Assembly: GCA_900550185.1 (NCBI GenBank)
Contig: URRN01000056.1
Span: 1 to 11,499, forward strand
From: an uncultured Collinsella sp.
Lineage (GTDB): Bacteria; Actinomycetota; Coriobacteriia; Coriobacteriales; Coriobacteriaceae
Direction of reading: 5' to 3'
DNA: 11,499 nucleotides
Shown: in pieces, positions 1-6,551 of the stretch
Position numbering within the stretch: the stretch's first letter is position 1
Layout of the letters: each line of letters opens with the position of its first letter
Notes under the pieces: model-generated
What the model was told of the DNA's origin: nothing
Databases searched by the model: none
The model's input: only the letters and a program-made list of their open reading frames with translations
Position numbers and translations under genes: made by a program

Positions 1-676
1 AACCCTCGGCTTCCATGGTGTCGATGATCTTGTTGAGCATCTTCTTTTCGCCACGAGTGTGTCCGACGAGTTCGATTTTACCTGCCTCACTCGCTGTGCC
101 CAAAATACGGATATTGAGCTTGTTGGCAATGACGCCGGCTGCCTTAGGGATACGTCCGGCTTTGGCGAGGTTTTCGTAATTGCACAAACTGAAGAGGATT
201 TTGCTGTTCTGTTCAAGGCTATCGAAGTATGCGCAAGCATCCTCGAATGAGACATTCGGATTGCTTGCAAGATAGCGGTCGAACAGCAAGAAAATGAGGT
301 CCATTTTGCCGCCAGCTGCGCGTGAATTGACTAGATGAATCTGTCGGTCGGGCTCCTCGGCAAGAACCATATCGCGAGCCGTGGCTGCCGCGTTGTAGCT
401 GCCCGACACGCCCTCAGAGATCGGCATGCAGATGGTCTTGTCTGCCAATTTGAAGAGCTCGGCCCACTCCCCTACGCTGGGACAAGCGCTCGAAGAAGCG
501 TTCGTCTCCGCCTGAACAGCGCAGTTGAGCTCATGAACATCGAGCGAAAGGTCATCGACGAATTCATGCTCCCCCACTCGAATTTTGAGGGGCGCAAATG
601 CAAAGGTGGTATGGGGCGCGGTCGGTTGCCAATCGCGGAGGTTGCAGCTTGAATCGGAGATAAGTGCCCAGCTCAT
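1..676 (-). CDS. DegV family fatty-acid-binding protein (partial, C-terminus off the window)
   Basis: Reading the minus strand from ATG at 676 gives 225 codons without a stop up to the window edge. The start has a good ribosome binding site (AGAAAGGA, six bases before ATG). DegV traits seen: N-terminal LISDSSCNL (residues 5-13), SSACPSVGEW, the central CMPISEGVSGSYNAA segment and VNSRAAGG, then a second-lobe helix region reading NYENLAKAGRIPKAAG. Family members of about 280 residues bind a single fatty acid between two lobes and, in Firmicutes, act as FakB acyl carriers for fatty acid kinase. Whether this one pairs with a FakA cannot be seen here. It is transcribed on its own, away from the hydrolase gene upstream, with a separate promoter. 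The C-terminal 50-60 residues are missing only because of the window boundary. Confidence 0.93.
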   Translation of the reverse strand, partial: MSWALISDSSCNLRDWQPTAPHTTFAFAPLKIRVGEHEFVDDLSLDVHELNCAVQAETNASSSACPSVGEWAELFKLADKTICMPISEGVSGSYNAAATARDMVLAEEPDRQIHLVNSRAAGGKMDLIFLLFDRYLASNPNVSFEDACAYFDSLEQNSKILFSLCNYENLAKAGRIPKAAGVIANKLNIRILGTASEAGKIELVGHTRGEKKMLNKIIDTMEAEG

Positions 677-705
677 AGAGGGTCCTTTCTAATCGTTCCC
701 ATTCA

Positions 706-711
706 ATTATA
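706..711 (-). promoter_or_regulatory. -10 box of the degV-family gene promoter
   Basis: The minus strand reads a perfect TATAAT here, about 30 bases upstream of the DegV-family ATG, giving a predicted leader of roughly 20-25 nt that carries the AGAAAGGA ribosome binding site. No convincing -35 hexamer lies 16-18 bases upstream (the sequence there is close to GCCCAA). A 12-bp-arm palindrome (734-764) lies just upstream of the -35 position, so the promoter may depend on, or be controlled by, a bound regulator. Confidence 0.55.
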
Positions 712-733
712 GCCATCTTGCAGACCGATTGGG

Positions 734-764
734 CCGCTATCTAGTATTCAAAACTAGATAGCGG
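734..764. repeat. Perfect inverted repeat, 12-bp arms, 7-nt spacer
   Basis: CCGCTATCTAGT (734-745) pairs perfectly with ACTAGATAGCGG (753-764) around the spacer ATTCAAA. There is no T-run on either side, so it is a poor intrinsic terminator. It lies directly upstream of the -35 position of the degV-family promoter and downstream of the hydrolase terminator, so an operator for a dimeric regulator is the more likely reading (inference). Confidence 0.6.
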
Positions 765-776
765 ACTGCACTAAAG

Positions 777-817
777 GCAAAAGAATGGACCCCATGACTC
801 AAAGCCACGAGGTCCAT
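777..817 (-). terminator. Intrinsic terminator of the pgsA-to-hydrolase operon
   Basis: On the minus strand, 23 bases after the hydrolase stop codon, ATGGACCTCGTG pairs with CATGGGGTCCAT. That is 12 pairs including two G-U, with a 9-nt loop, followed by TCTTTTG. Position, stem and T-rich tail fit a Rho-independent terminator for the five-gene minus-strand operon. Confidence 0.7.
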
Positions 818-840
818 ATCCGTTTGCTTTATCTGAATAC

Positions 841-1968
841 TTAGTAGCGCACGAAAATGTAGTTGTTGTTCATGCCGGCGGCAACGGAGCTGATGATAAC
901 ACCCGTGTTGTAGTCGGAAGCATGAATCATCTGACCACCACCGATGTAAATGCCGGTGTGGTACGAGTTGACTACAACGTCACCGGGCTGCGGATCGGAC
1001 ACACGCGTCCAGCCCATAAAGGTGCCCGTGGTGCCCAGGCGGCAATAGCGACCAGTAAGGCAATAGCTTACAAAACCAGAGCAGTCGAAGCTGTTCGGGC
1101 CAATTCCGCCCCAGGAATAGGCGCAACCAAGCTTGCTGTATGCACGCGAGACAACAGAACCGCCGTCGACGGACTGGCTCGGAGCAGAAGGTGTCGGAGC
1201 CGGAGCAGGCGTGGAGGGCTGCGGCGTCGGAGCAGGTGCCGGCTTAGGAGCCGGAGTGTTGCCGCCCTGGTTGTTGTTATTGCTGGTCTGGCCACCGTTG
1301 TTGGTGTTCTCGGTCGTACCGGCAGTCTCGTTGCTCACCGTGGCCTTCTCGGCGGTGCTGGCGTTGATGCCGGCCTGCAGCGCGGCGTTGGCCTCGGCCT
1401 CGGCGGCAAGCTCGGCCTGCAGCTGCGAATCCAGGGAGTTTACGACGTTCTGGGCTTCAGCCTGCTGGGCGTTAAGCTCGTCGACCTTCTTTTGCGTGGC
1501 GGCGACGTTCTTCTCCTGCTCGGCCTGCTTATCGGTGAGCTGCTGCTTAAGCTCCTTGACCTCTTGAATGGTCTGAGCTTGCTTATCGGAAACTTTGCCG
1601 TAGTAGAACAGACGGTTGAGCATATCGCTCAGGTCATCGACACCCGTCAGAACCTGAAGCAGGCTCAGACCGCCGGTTTTGTACTCGCCGGCGACATAGG
1701 TTGAGAGCTTAGCCTGACCATCGGCGATCTCCTGCTGCTTTTGCGTGATCTCGCCGGCAGTCTGATCGAGCGCCTGCGTCTGCGTGGCAAGCTCATCGTA
1801 AATCTGCTGGGTTTGGGTGCCGATCTGCTCGAGTTTCGTACGAGCAGCGGCAAGGTCGGATGCGGTATCGGCGTAGGCAGGAGCCGCGAGGCCCAAGCCC
1901 AAAACACAAGCGAGGGTTGCCGTAGCAGCGCAGCGTGCCATGTTTTTGTGCGTGTTTGCTGTGCGCAT
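841..1968 (-). CDS. Secreted coiled-coil NlpC/P60 peptidoglycan hydrolase
   Basis: 375 residues. A basic N-terminus plus hydrophobic stretch with a probable signal peptidase site near AYADTA (about residue 34) indicates export. Residues about 36-200 are Gln/Glu/Lys/Ala-rich with heptad-like spacing, a predicted long coiled coil. Residues about 205-266 form an Asn/Gly then Pro-Ala-Thr linker. The C-terminal NlpC/P60 domain carries the catalytic Cys296 (FDCSGFV), His337 (YHTGIYIGGG) and His349 (MIHAS). Such domains cleave gamma-D-Glu-diamino-acid or related stem-peptide bonds; the architecture matches CwlO/PcsB/SagA-type daughter-cell-separation hydrolases. The coiled coil in such proteins often keeps activity under control of an FtsEX-like partner (family knowledge, no partner here). 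The start is supported by GGAAAGGA upstream. It is last in the operon, 32 bases after apt, and is followed by a terminator. Confidence 0.93.
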   Translation of the reverse strand: MRTANTHKNMARCAATATLACVLGLGLAAPAYADTASDLAAARTKLEQIGTQTQQIYDELATQTQALDQTAGEITQKQQEIADGQAKLSTYVAGEYKTGGLSLLQVLTGVDDLSDMLNRLFYYGKVSDKQAQTIQEVKELKQQLTDKQAEQEKNVAATQKKVDELNAQQAEAQNVVNSLDSQLQAELAAEAEANAALQAGINASTAEKATVSNETAGTTENTNNGGQTSNNNNQGGNTPAPKPAPAPTPQPSTPAPAPTPSAPSQSVDGGSVVSRAYSKLGCAYSWGGIGPNSFDCSGFVSYCLTGRYCRLGTTGTFMGWTRVSDPQPGDVVVNSYHTGIYIGGGQMIHASDYNTGVIISSVAAGMNNNYIFVRY

Positions 1969-2000
1969 GTAGCTTCCTTTCCAGTAACTAAGGGTAACGG

Positions 2001-2531
2001 CTAGCCTACCGTCACCAGGCTAAAGAGCTCCACATCGTCATCAGACGGCGTGAGCTTCTCGCGCGGGTTGAGAAACGCAAGCTCAAGTATACAACCGTAA
2101 CCGATAAGCTTTGCGCCCATATCTCGCACCAGTTTACCTGTTGCCTCGACGGTTCCGCCCGTCGCGACCAAGTCGTCCAGAATCAACACGGTATCTTTAG
2201 AGCTGATAGCGTCGGCATGGATCTCAATTGAATCGGTGCCGTACTCGAGCTCGTAGCTCTGGCTTACGGTCTCGCGCGGCAGCTTGCCCGGTTTACGTGC
2301 GGGAACAAAGCCGGCGCCAAGGGCTACAGCCACCGGTACGCCAACCATAAAGCCGCGAGCCTCGGGACCCACGACCTTGGTGATCCCCATGCCGGCAAAG
2401 TGCTCGGCGAGGGCATCGGTCATGGCTTTGAGCGCCTCGGGATTGCCAAAGAGCGGCGTGATGTCTTTAAAGATGACTCCGGGCTCGGGATAGTCGGGGA
2501 TGTCGACGATTTGAGATTCGAAGTCGTACAT
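2001..2531 (-). CDS. apt: Adenine phosphoribosyltransferase
   Basis: 176 residues from ATG at 2531, the usual length for Apt. It makes AMP from adenine and PRPP in purine salvage in the cytoplasm. Seen: N-terminal IVDIPDYPEPGVIFKDITPL, the GPEARGF segment, the flexible-loop region RKPGKLPRETVSQSYELEYG, and the PRPP-binding motif VLILDDLVATGGT. A longer reading from a TTG at 2546 is possible, but ATG at 2531 has AAAGG at good spacing and gives the conserved N-terminus directly. It lies 40 bases after the MerR-like gene and 32 bases before the hydrolase gene, in the same direction, so it is probably co-transcribed with them. Confidence 0.96.
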   Translation of the reverse strand: MYDFESQIVDIPDYPEPGVIFKDITPLFGNPEALKAMTDALAEHFAGMGITKVVGPEARGFMVGVPVAVALGAGFVPARKPGKLPRETVSQSYELEYGTDSIEIHADAISSKDTVLILDDLVATGGTVEATGKLVRDMGAKLIGYGCILELAFLNPREKLTPSDDDVELFSLVTVG

Positions 2532-2571
2532 TGCATGACCTTTCAATGAGTTGCCGAAATATCAGCAGCGG

Positions 2572-3450
2572 TTATTTGCCCGCGGTGACGGTGCCGGAGT
2601 GCGAAGGGGCGACGACCTTGAGCGGCTTTACGAGAGAATCCTCGTGCGAAGCAGGCGCGGCAGTTTCTTCGTTTTTGGCCTTGGTGGACTCGGAGCGAGC
2701 GATTTCCTCATCGAGTGCATCGATGTCGGCGTCCTCGACCACGGCGTTGAGCGACTCAAAAACGCGGTTTTTGAGCAGCGCGGTGTGCACGCCCTCCGTC
2801 AGGTCGCGAAGCTTCTTAAACGCACGCTCGAGCTTGGCGTCGCGCTCGTCATCGGAGGTATCCATGCCGAGCATGCTCACGAGCACCTGCTCAAACATCG
2901 AGGACTCGCGGTTGGCGGAAGACACGTACTGACGCAGGTTGCGCGGCTCAATGTGGAAGCGCGACAGCTCCGAGCAGTAGCGGATAATCGGGAAATCTCG
3001 GCCATCGACGAGCTCTCGGTTCTGCGGGCTCTTGATGATGCGGATAAGATCGTTCTCGGCAAGGGAGCGGATAAACGAAATCTCAACACCGAGCATATCT
3101 GGAATGGTCTCGATGGGATGCAGCTTTTGCTTAGTCTCCTTGGGCTCCGTCTTGAGCGGAACATCGGATAGCAAGCCCACCTCGTAGGCGAGCGTTGACA
3201 GGTCCGTGGCGTTTTCCAAGCGCTGCTTAATCACGTTGAGCGGCATGTAGCGGGTCTTCTGCAAGTGCAGGATGACCTCCAGACGATCAACGTCCTCCTT
3301 AGAGTACTGACGGTATCCCTTAGGCGTACGATGAGGGGTAATGAGCCCCTCATCCTCTAGAAATCTAATTTTTGAGTTCGAAAGATCGGGGTATGCGCCT
3401 CGAAGTAGGTTGACGACTTGGCCGATACTCAGATAGTTGCGTTCGGCCAT
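2572..3450 (-). CDS. MerR family regulator, FtsR-like
   Basis: 292 residues. Residues about 5-75 form a MerR winged helix: YLSIGQVVNLL, SKIRFLEDEGLI, TPKGYRQYSKEDVDRL. A long C-terminal part follows (about 95-292) with no Cys cluster for metals and a charged, low-complexity tail. In actinobacteria a MerR protein with this kind of N-terminus sits beside the FHA gene: Rv1828 next to garA in Mycobacterium, FtsR next to odhI in Corynebacterium, where FtsR activates ftsZ. The same pairing here, with only three bases between FHA stop and MerR start, supports that assignment. The ribosome binding site (GGTGAG) lies inside the end of the FHA gene, so translation is likely coupled. Target genes cannot be deduced from this window. 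Confidence 0.88.
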   Translation of the reverse strand: MAERNYLSIGQVVNLLRGAYPDLSNSKIRFLEDEGLITPHRTPKGYRQYSKEDVDRLEVILHLQKTRYMPLNVIKQRLENATDLSTLAYEVGLLSDVPLKTEPKETKQKLHPIETIPDMLGVEISFIRSLAENDLIRIIKSPQNRELVDGRDFPIIRYCSELSRFHIEPRNLRQYVSSANRESSMFEQVLVSMLGMDTSDDERDAKLERAFKKLRDLTEGVHTALLKNRVFESLNAVVEDADIDALDEEIARSESTKAKNEETAAPASHEDSLVKPLKVVAPSHSGTVTAGK

Positions 3451-3453
3451 GCC

Positions 3454-3888
3454 CTACTCACCGGTTTCGATGCGCTCCGGCGTGCTCTCGTGGTAGATGA
3501 GCGTAAACGTACCGATCTGAACGGAAGAACCGTCGTGCAGCGGGGCTGCATTGACAATGGCACCGTCGACCCAGGTACCATTGAGCGAGCCCAGGTCCTC
3601 GATGCGAGCGCCGAGGCCCTCGCGAATAATGCGCGCGTGGCTGCGCGAAACGGTCATGTCATTAAGGAAGATGCCGTTCGCGGGATCGCGGCCGATGGTG
3701 GTCACGTCGTCCTCGAGCTCAAAGGCGGCACCAGTCTGCGGACCCTTGACGATGGACAGGACGGGGGCGGTGATGCGCACGTTGGCCATGAGGTCGGGAA
3801 CGGTGACGTCGCTTGAAGGCACGCGGAATACGCAGGTAGCGTCAGCAGTCTTATCATTCTGAGGCATATTGTTAACCATGTTGTCCAT
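3454..3888 (-). CDS. FHA domain protein, GarA/OdhI-like
   Basis: 144 residues from ATG at 3888, which has TAGGGG five bases upstream; an extension from a TTG at 3921 is less likely. The C-terminal FHA fold shows the phosphothreonine-binding residues: Gly66-Arg67 (IGRDP), Ser81-Arg82 and His84 (TVSRSHARI), Asn103 (GSLNGTW). The N-terminus reads DATCVFR around Thr18, aligning with the ETTSVFR phosphorylation motif of mycobacterial GarA and OdhI. Those proteins are switched by Ser/Thr kinases and, unphosphorylated, bind and control 2-oxoglutarate dehydrogenase and glutamate enzymes. Here the first of the two threonines is replaced by Ala. The gene lies between pgsA and the FtsR-like gene, as in other actinobacteria. 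Role in this organism is inferred from homologues. Confidence 0.9.
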   Translation of the reverse strand: MDNMVNNMPQNDKTADATCVFRVPSSDVTVPDLMANVRITAPVLSIVKGPQTGAAFELEDDVTTIGRDPANGIFLNDMTVSRSHARIIREGLGARIEDLGSLNGTWVDGAIVNAAPLHDGSSVQIGTFTLIYHESTPERIETGE

Positions 3889-3954
3889 GACAACCCCTAA
3901 CTTATCGCGGACGTGCCGCAAATAATGAACCGTACGTAATCATACCCCAACGAA

Positions 3955-4659
3955 TCAGTCTTCGATTTCAGGGTTCAGAAAGTCGATGTCCTCGTCCTCG
4001 GGATGCGCGAGAGCCTGTTTAATGGCCACTCCGCCCTTAATGGAATAGATGACAGCCGTGAGCATGGAGAAGATCACGCCGCCGTACACAAAGAAGATGC
4101 CGAGGGGCACCGAGCTTCCGTTGAGGCCCGGGAAGGCCGTAAGGGTTGAAGGTAAAAGATGCAGGCCGTCAATAACGGGGAACCCGAGCAGCATGAGCGA
4201 GAAGCCGGTCATGAGCAGTGCAGTGGCAATCTTTCCGGGAAAGACGACATCGATGGGGCGACGGTGATAATGACGAACGATAAGCGTGCCGATGCCCAGA
4301 TAGATGTCGCGGCCAATAATGAGCACGCAGACCCAGATGGGCAGCTCTCCGCGGACCACCAGTCCAAGTACGCCGGTGAACAGCAGCGCACGGTCGCAAA
4401 TGGGATCCATGACCTTGCCGAGCCACGAGACCGTCTTAGTCATGCGGGCGATCTGACCGTCCATCCAGTCGGTGGAGGCGGCAACGGCGTAGATAACGAT
4501 GGCGATGACGCGGTTGTTATCCGTCACAAACAGGTACAGAAATACCAGGGTGAGGATCAGGCGCGTAAAGGTGATGAAATTGGAGATCGTAAAGATCTTA
4601 TTCGACGGGTAATCGGAAGTGCCGATAAGCTCCTTTTTGATCTTCTTTTTGATGCCCAC
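3955..4659 (-). CDS. pgsA: CDP-diacylglycerol-glycerol-3-phosphate 3-phosphatidyltransferase
   Basis: Integral membrane enzyme that makes phosphatidylglycerophosphate from CDP-diacylglycerol and glycerol 3-phosphate, the committed step to phosphatidylglycerol and cardiolipin. The full CDP-alcohol phosphotransferase motif is present: Asp64, Asp67-Gly68, Ala71-Arg72, Gly81, Asp85 and Asp89 (DWMDGQIAR then GKVMDPICD). Several hydrophobic segments (about 25-45, 50-62, 92-110, 130-165, 190-215) and an acidic C-terminal tail are visible. I choose GTG at 4659 (234 residues) because GGGGGAG precedes it by four bases and a promoter lies at 4696-4724. A 276-residue reading from ATG at 4785 would put that promoter inside the gene and adds an unfamily-like N-terminus. 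It is first in the minus-strand operon. Mycobacterial pgsA2 lies near garA as well, supporting conserved order. Confidence 0.92.
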   Translation of the reverse strand: MGIKKKIKKELIGTSDYPSNKIFTISNFITFTRLILTLVFLYLFVTDNNRVIAIVIYAVAASTDWMDGQIARMTKTVSWLGKVMDPICDRALLFTGVLGLVVRGELPIWVCVLIIGRDIYLGIGTLIVRHYHRRPIDVVFPGKIATALLMTGFSLMLLGFPVIDGLHLLPSTLTAFPGLNGSSVPLGIFFVYGGVIFSMLTAVIYSIKGGVAIKQALAHPEDEDIDFLNPEIED

Positions 4660-4695
4660 AGGACTCCCCCGCTGGTTAACGACAAAACTTTCGAT

Positions 4696-4724
4696 ACTAT
4701 ACCCGTTCCGGCGATGTCTATCCA
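4696..4724 (-). promoter_or_regulatory. Probable promoter of the pgsA operon
   Basis: On the minus strand TGGATA (-35, 4719-4724; four of six matches to consensus) and TATAGT (-10, 4696-4701) are separated by 17 bases. They would start a transcript near 4689, about 30 bases before the GTG start of pgsA. This supports the shorter pgsA start. Confidence 0.5.
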
Positions 4725-4787
4725 GCGTAAGCATAGAGAGTCCAGACATATGGAGGATGCTACTGGGTTGTGCGGGATTCTGCATTT

Positions 4788-4844
4788 GTGTACATCAGCC
4801 TCTAAATATGACATTTTTCGGCATCTTTGATGGCTGATGTACAC
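4788..4844. repeat. 13-bp perfect inverted repeat with 31-nt AT-rich spacer, in the pgsA/ABC intergenic region
   Basis: GTGTACATCAGCC (4788-4800) is matched exactly by GGCTGATGTACAC (4832-4844), with an AT-rich spacer between. It sits upstream of the pgsA promoter and before the GC-rich island on the other strand. It could be a pair of operator half-sites, a small terminal-inverted-repeat element, or a long hairpin (GTTTTG follows on the plus strand). No clear target-site duplication flanks it. The 4845-5055 stretch that follows holds no gene I can support. Confidence 0.6.
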
Positions 4845-4940
4845 GTTTTGATTCGGTGATTACATCGATCGGGAAAGTTGTTGCCTTAAGCAAATTAATC
4901 ATGATGTGCGGGTCGAGAAGGGTTGGCGCTAAAAGAACCC

Positions 4941-4962
4941 AACGGCCGTTACGGCTTCGTTA
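4941..4962. promoter_or_regulatory. Possible response-regulator binding site upstream of the ABC operon
   Basis: The pentamer CGTTA occurs at 4947-4951 and again at 4958-4962, an 11-bp period typical of OmpR/PhoB-type direct-repeat sites. The first copy overlaps the 10-bp palindrome AACGGCCGTT (4941-4950). It lies about 95 bases before the ABC ATPase start, and the module encodes an OmpR-type regulator. No convincing -10/-35 pair was found nearby, so this is only a candidate. Confidence 0.25.
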
Positions 4963-5055
4963 GAAACGCGCCCCACCATGGATGGTGAACCCGAAAGGTA
5001 AGACGCGGGGGCACGGTGAATCGGCCCGCGCGCCCGGAAGAGAAAGGATAAACCC

Positions 5056-5784
5056 ATGGGTTACATGCTCGAGACGCGCGGGCTCACCAAGCGCTTCGGC
5101 CGCGGCGACCAGGCGCAGGACGCCGTGGCCGACGTGAGCCTTCATATCCGCGAGGGCGAGGTGTACGGGCTGCTCGGTCCCAACGGCGCCGGCAAGTCGA
5201 CAACGCTCAAGATGATCTGCGGGATGCTGCGGCCGACGGCCGGGGAGATCCTCTTTGCCGGGCACGCCTGGCGCCGCGAGGACCTCTACGCAATCGGCAG
5301 CCTCATCGAGGAGGCGCCGCTCTACCCCAACCTCACCGCGCGCGAGAACCTGCGCGTGCGCACCACGCTGCTGGGCCTTCCCGAGAGCCGCATAGATGAG
5401 GTGCTCGCCGCCGTGGACCTCGCGGACACCGGGAAGAAGCGCGCCGGGCGCTTCTCGATGGGCATGCGACAGCGCCTGGGGCTCGCGCTGGCGCTGATCG
5501 CCCGGCCACGCCTGCTCGTGCTCGACGAGCCCACCAACGGCCTCGACCCCATCGGCATCGAGGAGCTGCGCGACCAGATCCGCGGCTTCGCGGCGGCGGG
5601 TACGACGGTGATCGTCTCGAGCCACATCCTCTCCGAGGTGCAGCAGATGGCGGACACCATCGGCATCATCTGCGGGGGGCGCCTCGCCTACGAGGATGCG
5701 CTTCGGCCCGGGCAGGACCTCGAGGAACTCTTCATGAGCTTCTGTCGGGAAGGGCGACGAGCGCGCGGGGAGGTGGCGGCATGA
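5056..5784 (+). CDS. Lantibiotic-protection ABC transporter, ATP-binding subunit (LanF/BcrA type)
   Basis: 242 residues forming one nucleotide-binding domain: Walker A GPNGAGKST (41-49), signature FSMGMRQR (133-140, a variant of LSGGQ), Walker B LLVLDEP with Glu158, D-loop GLDP, H-loop His190 (SSHIL). At the Q-loop position the sequence reads LIEEAPLYPNL, so Glu85 replaces the usual Gln; this E-loop is reported for LanF ATPases of lantibiotic immunity transporters. It would power removal of membrane-inserting peptides together with the two following permeases. The start has AGAAAGGA seven bases upstream; Met4 is a less likely alternative. The ATGA overlap with the next gene shows translational coupling. 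Base composition is far more GC-rich than pgsA next door, suggesting foreign origin. Confidence 0.93.
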   Translation: MGYMLETRGLTKRFGRGDQAQDAVADVSLHIREGEVYGLLGPNGAGKSTTLKMICGMLRPTAGEILFAGHAWRREDLYAIGSLIEEAPLYPNLTARENLRVRTTLLGLPESRIDEVLAAVDLADTGKKRAGRFSMGMRQRLGLALALIARPRLLVLDEPTNGLDPIGIEELRDQIRGFAAAGTTVIVSSHILSEVQQMADTIGIICGGRLAYEDALRPGQDLEELFMSFCREGRRARGEVAA

Positions 5785-6551
5785 CGGGCGAGAAAGGCGG
5801 CCTGCTCGCGGCCCTGCGCGCCGAGGCCCTGAAGTCGCGCCACGCGGCACCGGTTCGCCTGGCCGTGCTCATGGCGCTGCCGATGCCGCTGCTCGGCGCG
5901 ATGCCCTACCGGGGCGTGCAGATCTTCAGCGCGTGGAACTACTGGTACGCGCTCTTCCTGCCCGTGTCTCTCTCGCTCGTGGTGGCGTGCGTCGCGCGGG
6001 CGGACGCTCGCACGCGGATGCGGGGGCTTCTGGGCCTGGGCTTCCCGCTCGGGCGCGCCTGGTGGGCCAAGGCGCTCTGGTGCCTCGCGCTCTGCACGCT
6101 CTCGAACCTCGTGGTCTTCGGCATCTACCTCGCGGGATCGGCGTTCTCCTCGCAGGGTCTCACGGCCGCGGGCACGCTCACGATGCTCCTCTGCGCGCTC
6201 GCCAACACGGTGACCGCGGCGTGGATGATCCCTGCAGGGCTCTTCCTCACGGCGCGGCTCGGCATGCTCGCGGGCATCTTCTGCCCGCTCGCCGCGCAAC
6301 TCTTAGGTGGGTTCGCCTGGTCGTTGGTGCCGCTGCCGCAGCTCTTTCCGCCGTCGGCGAACATGGTCATCCCCACGAGCTTCATTCCCGTGCTGCCGAG
6401 CGGCGAGCCGCTCGCGGCGGACATGGCGCTCGGCGGGGCGCTCATGGCGGACGGCATGCTCACGCTGGCGGGCCTTGCGGTCTGCGCGCTCGCGTTCGCC
6501 GCGCTCACGGCGGCGGGCGCGGCCTGGTTCGCGCGCTCCGAGGAGAGGTGA
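5781..6551 (+). CDS. Lantibiotic immunity ABC transporter permease, LanE/MutE/EpiE-like
   Basis: 256 residues with about six hydrophobic segments (roughly 27-43, 55-70, 95-118, 130-152, 158-180, 218-250). The N-terminal segment LLAALRAEALKSRHAA followed by a membrane helix, and the NYWYALFLPVSLSLVVA motif, are typical of the EpiE/MutE permease family of LanFEG transporters. These form the membrane channel with a second permease and the LanF ATPase and expel lantibiotics from the outer face of the membrane. The start ATG overlaps the ATPase stop by four bases, and the stop TGA overlaps the next start by one, so the three genes are one translational unit. Family membership is well supported; the substrate is unknown. 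Confidence 0.88.
   Translation: MTGEKGGLLAALRAEALKSRHAAPVRLAVLMALPMPLLGAMPYRGVQIFSAWNYWYALFLPVSLSLVVACVARADARTRMRGLLGLGFPLGRAWWAKALWCLALCTLSNLVVFGIYLAGSAFSSQGLTAAGTLTMLLCALANTVTAAWMIPAGLFLTARLGMLAGIFCPLAAQLLGGFAWSLVPLPQLFPPSANMVIPTSFIPVLPSGEPLAADMALGGALMADGMLTLAGLAVCALAFAALTAAGAAWFARSEER

Noticed and set aside
922..1704. 260-codon plus-strand open frame across the hydrolase gene
   Set aside because: It is antisense to a gene with clear NlpC/P60 catalytic motifs and signal peptide; its Leu/Gly/Arg-rich composition is a reading artefact.
4901..4963. 20-codon Arg/Lys-rich frame upstream of the ATPase, possible attenuator leader peptide
   Set aside because: No ribosome binding site and no alternative terminator structure could be recognised; too short to support.
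4959..4970. GTTAGAAACGCG near the left island edge resembles GTTAGAAATGCG at about 11291
   Set aside because: Only about 12 bases with a mismatch, and the right copy lies 1.6 kb beyond the compositional edge; not convincing as attachment-site repeats.
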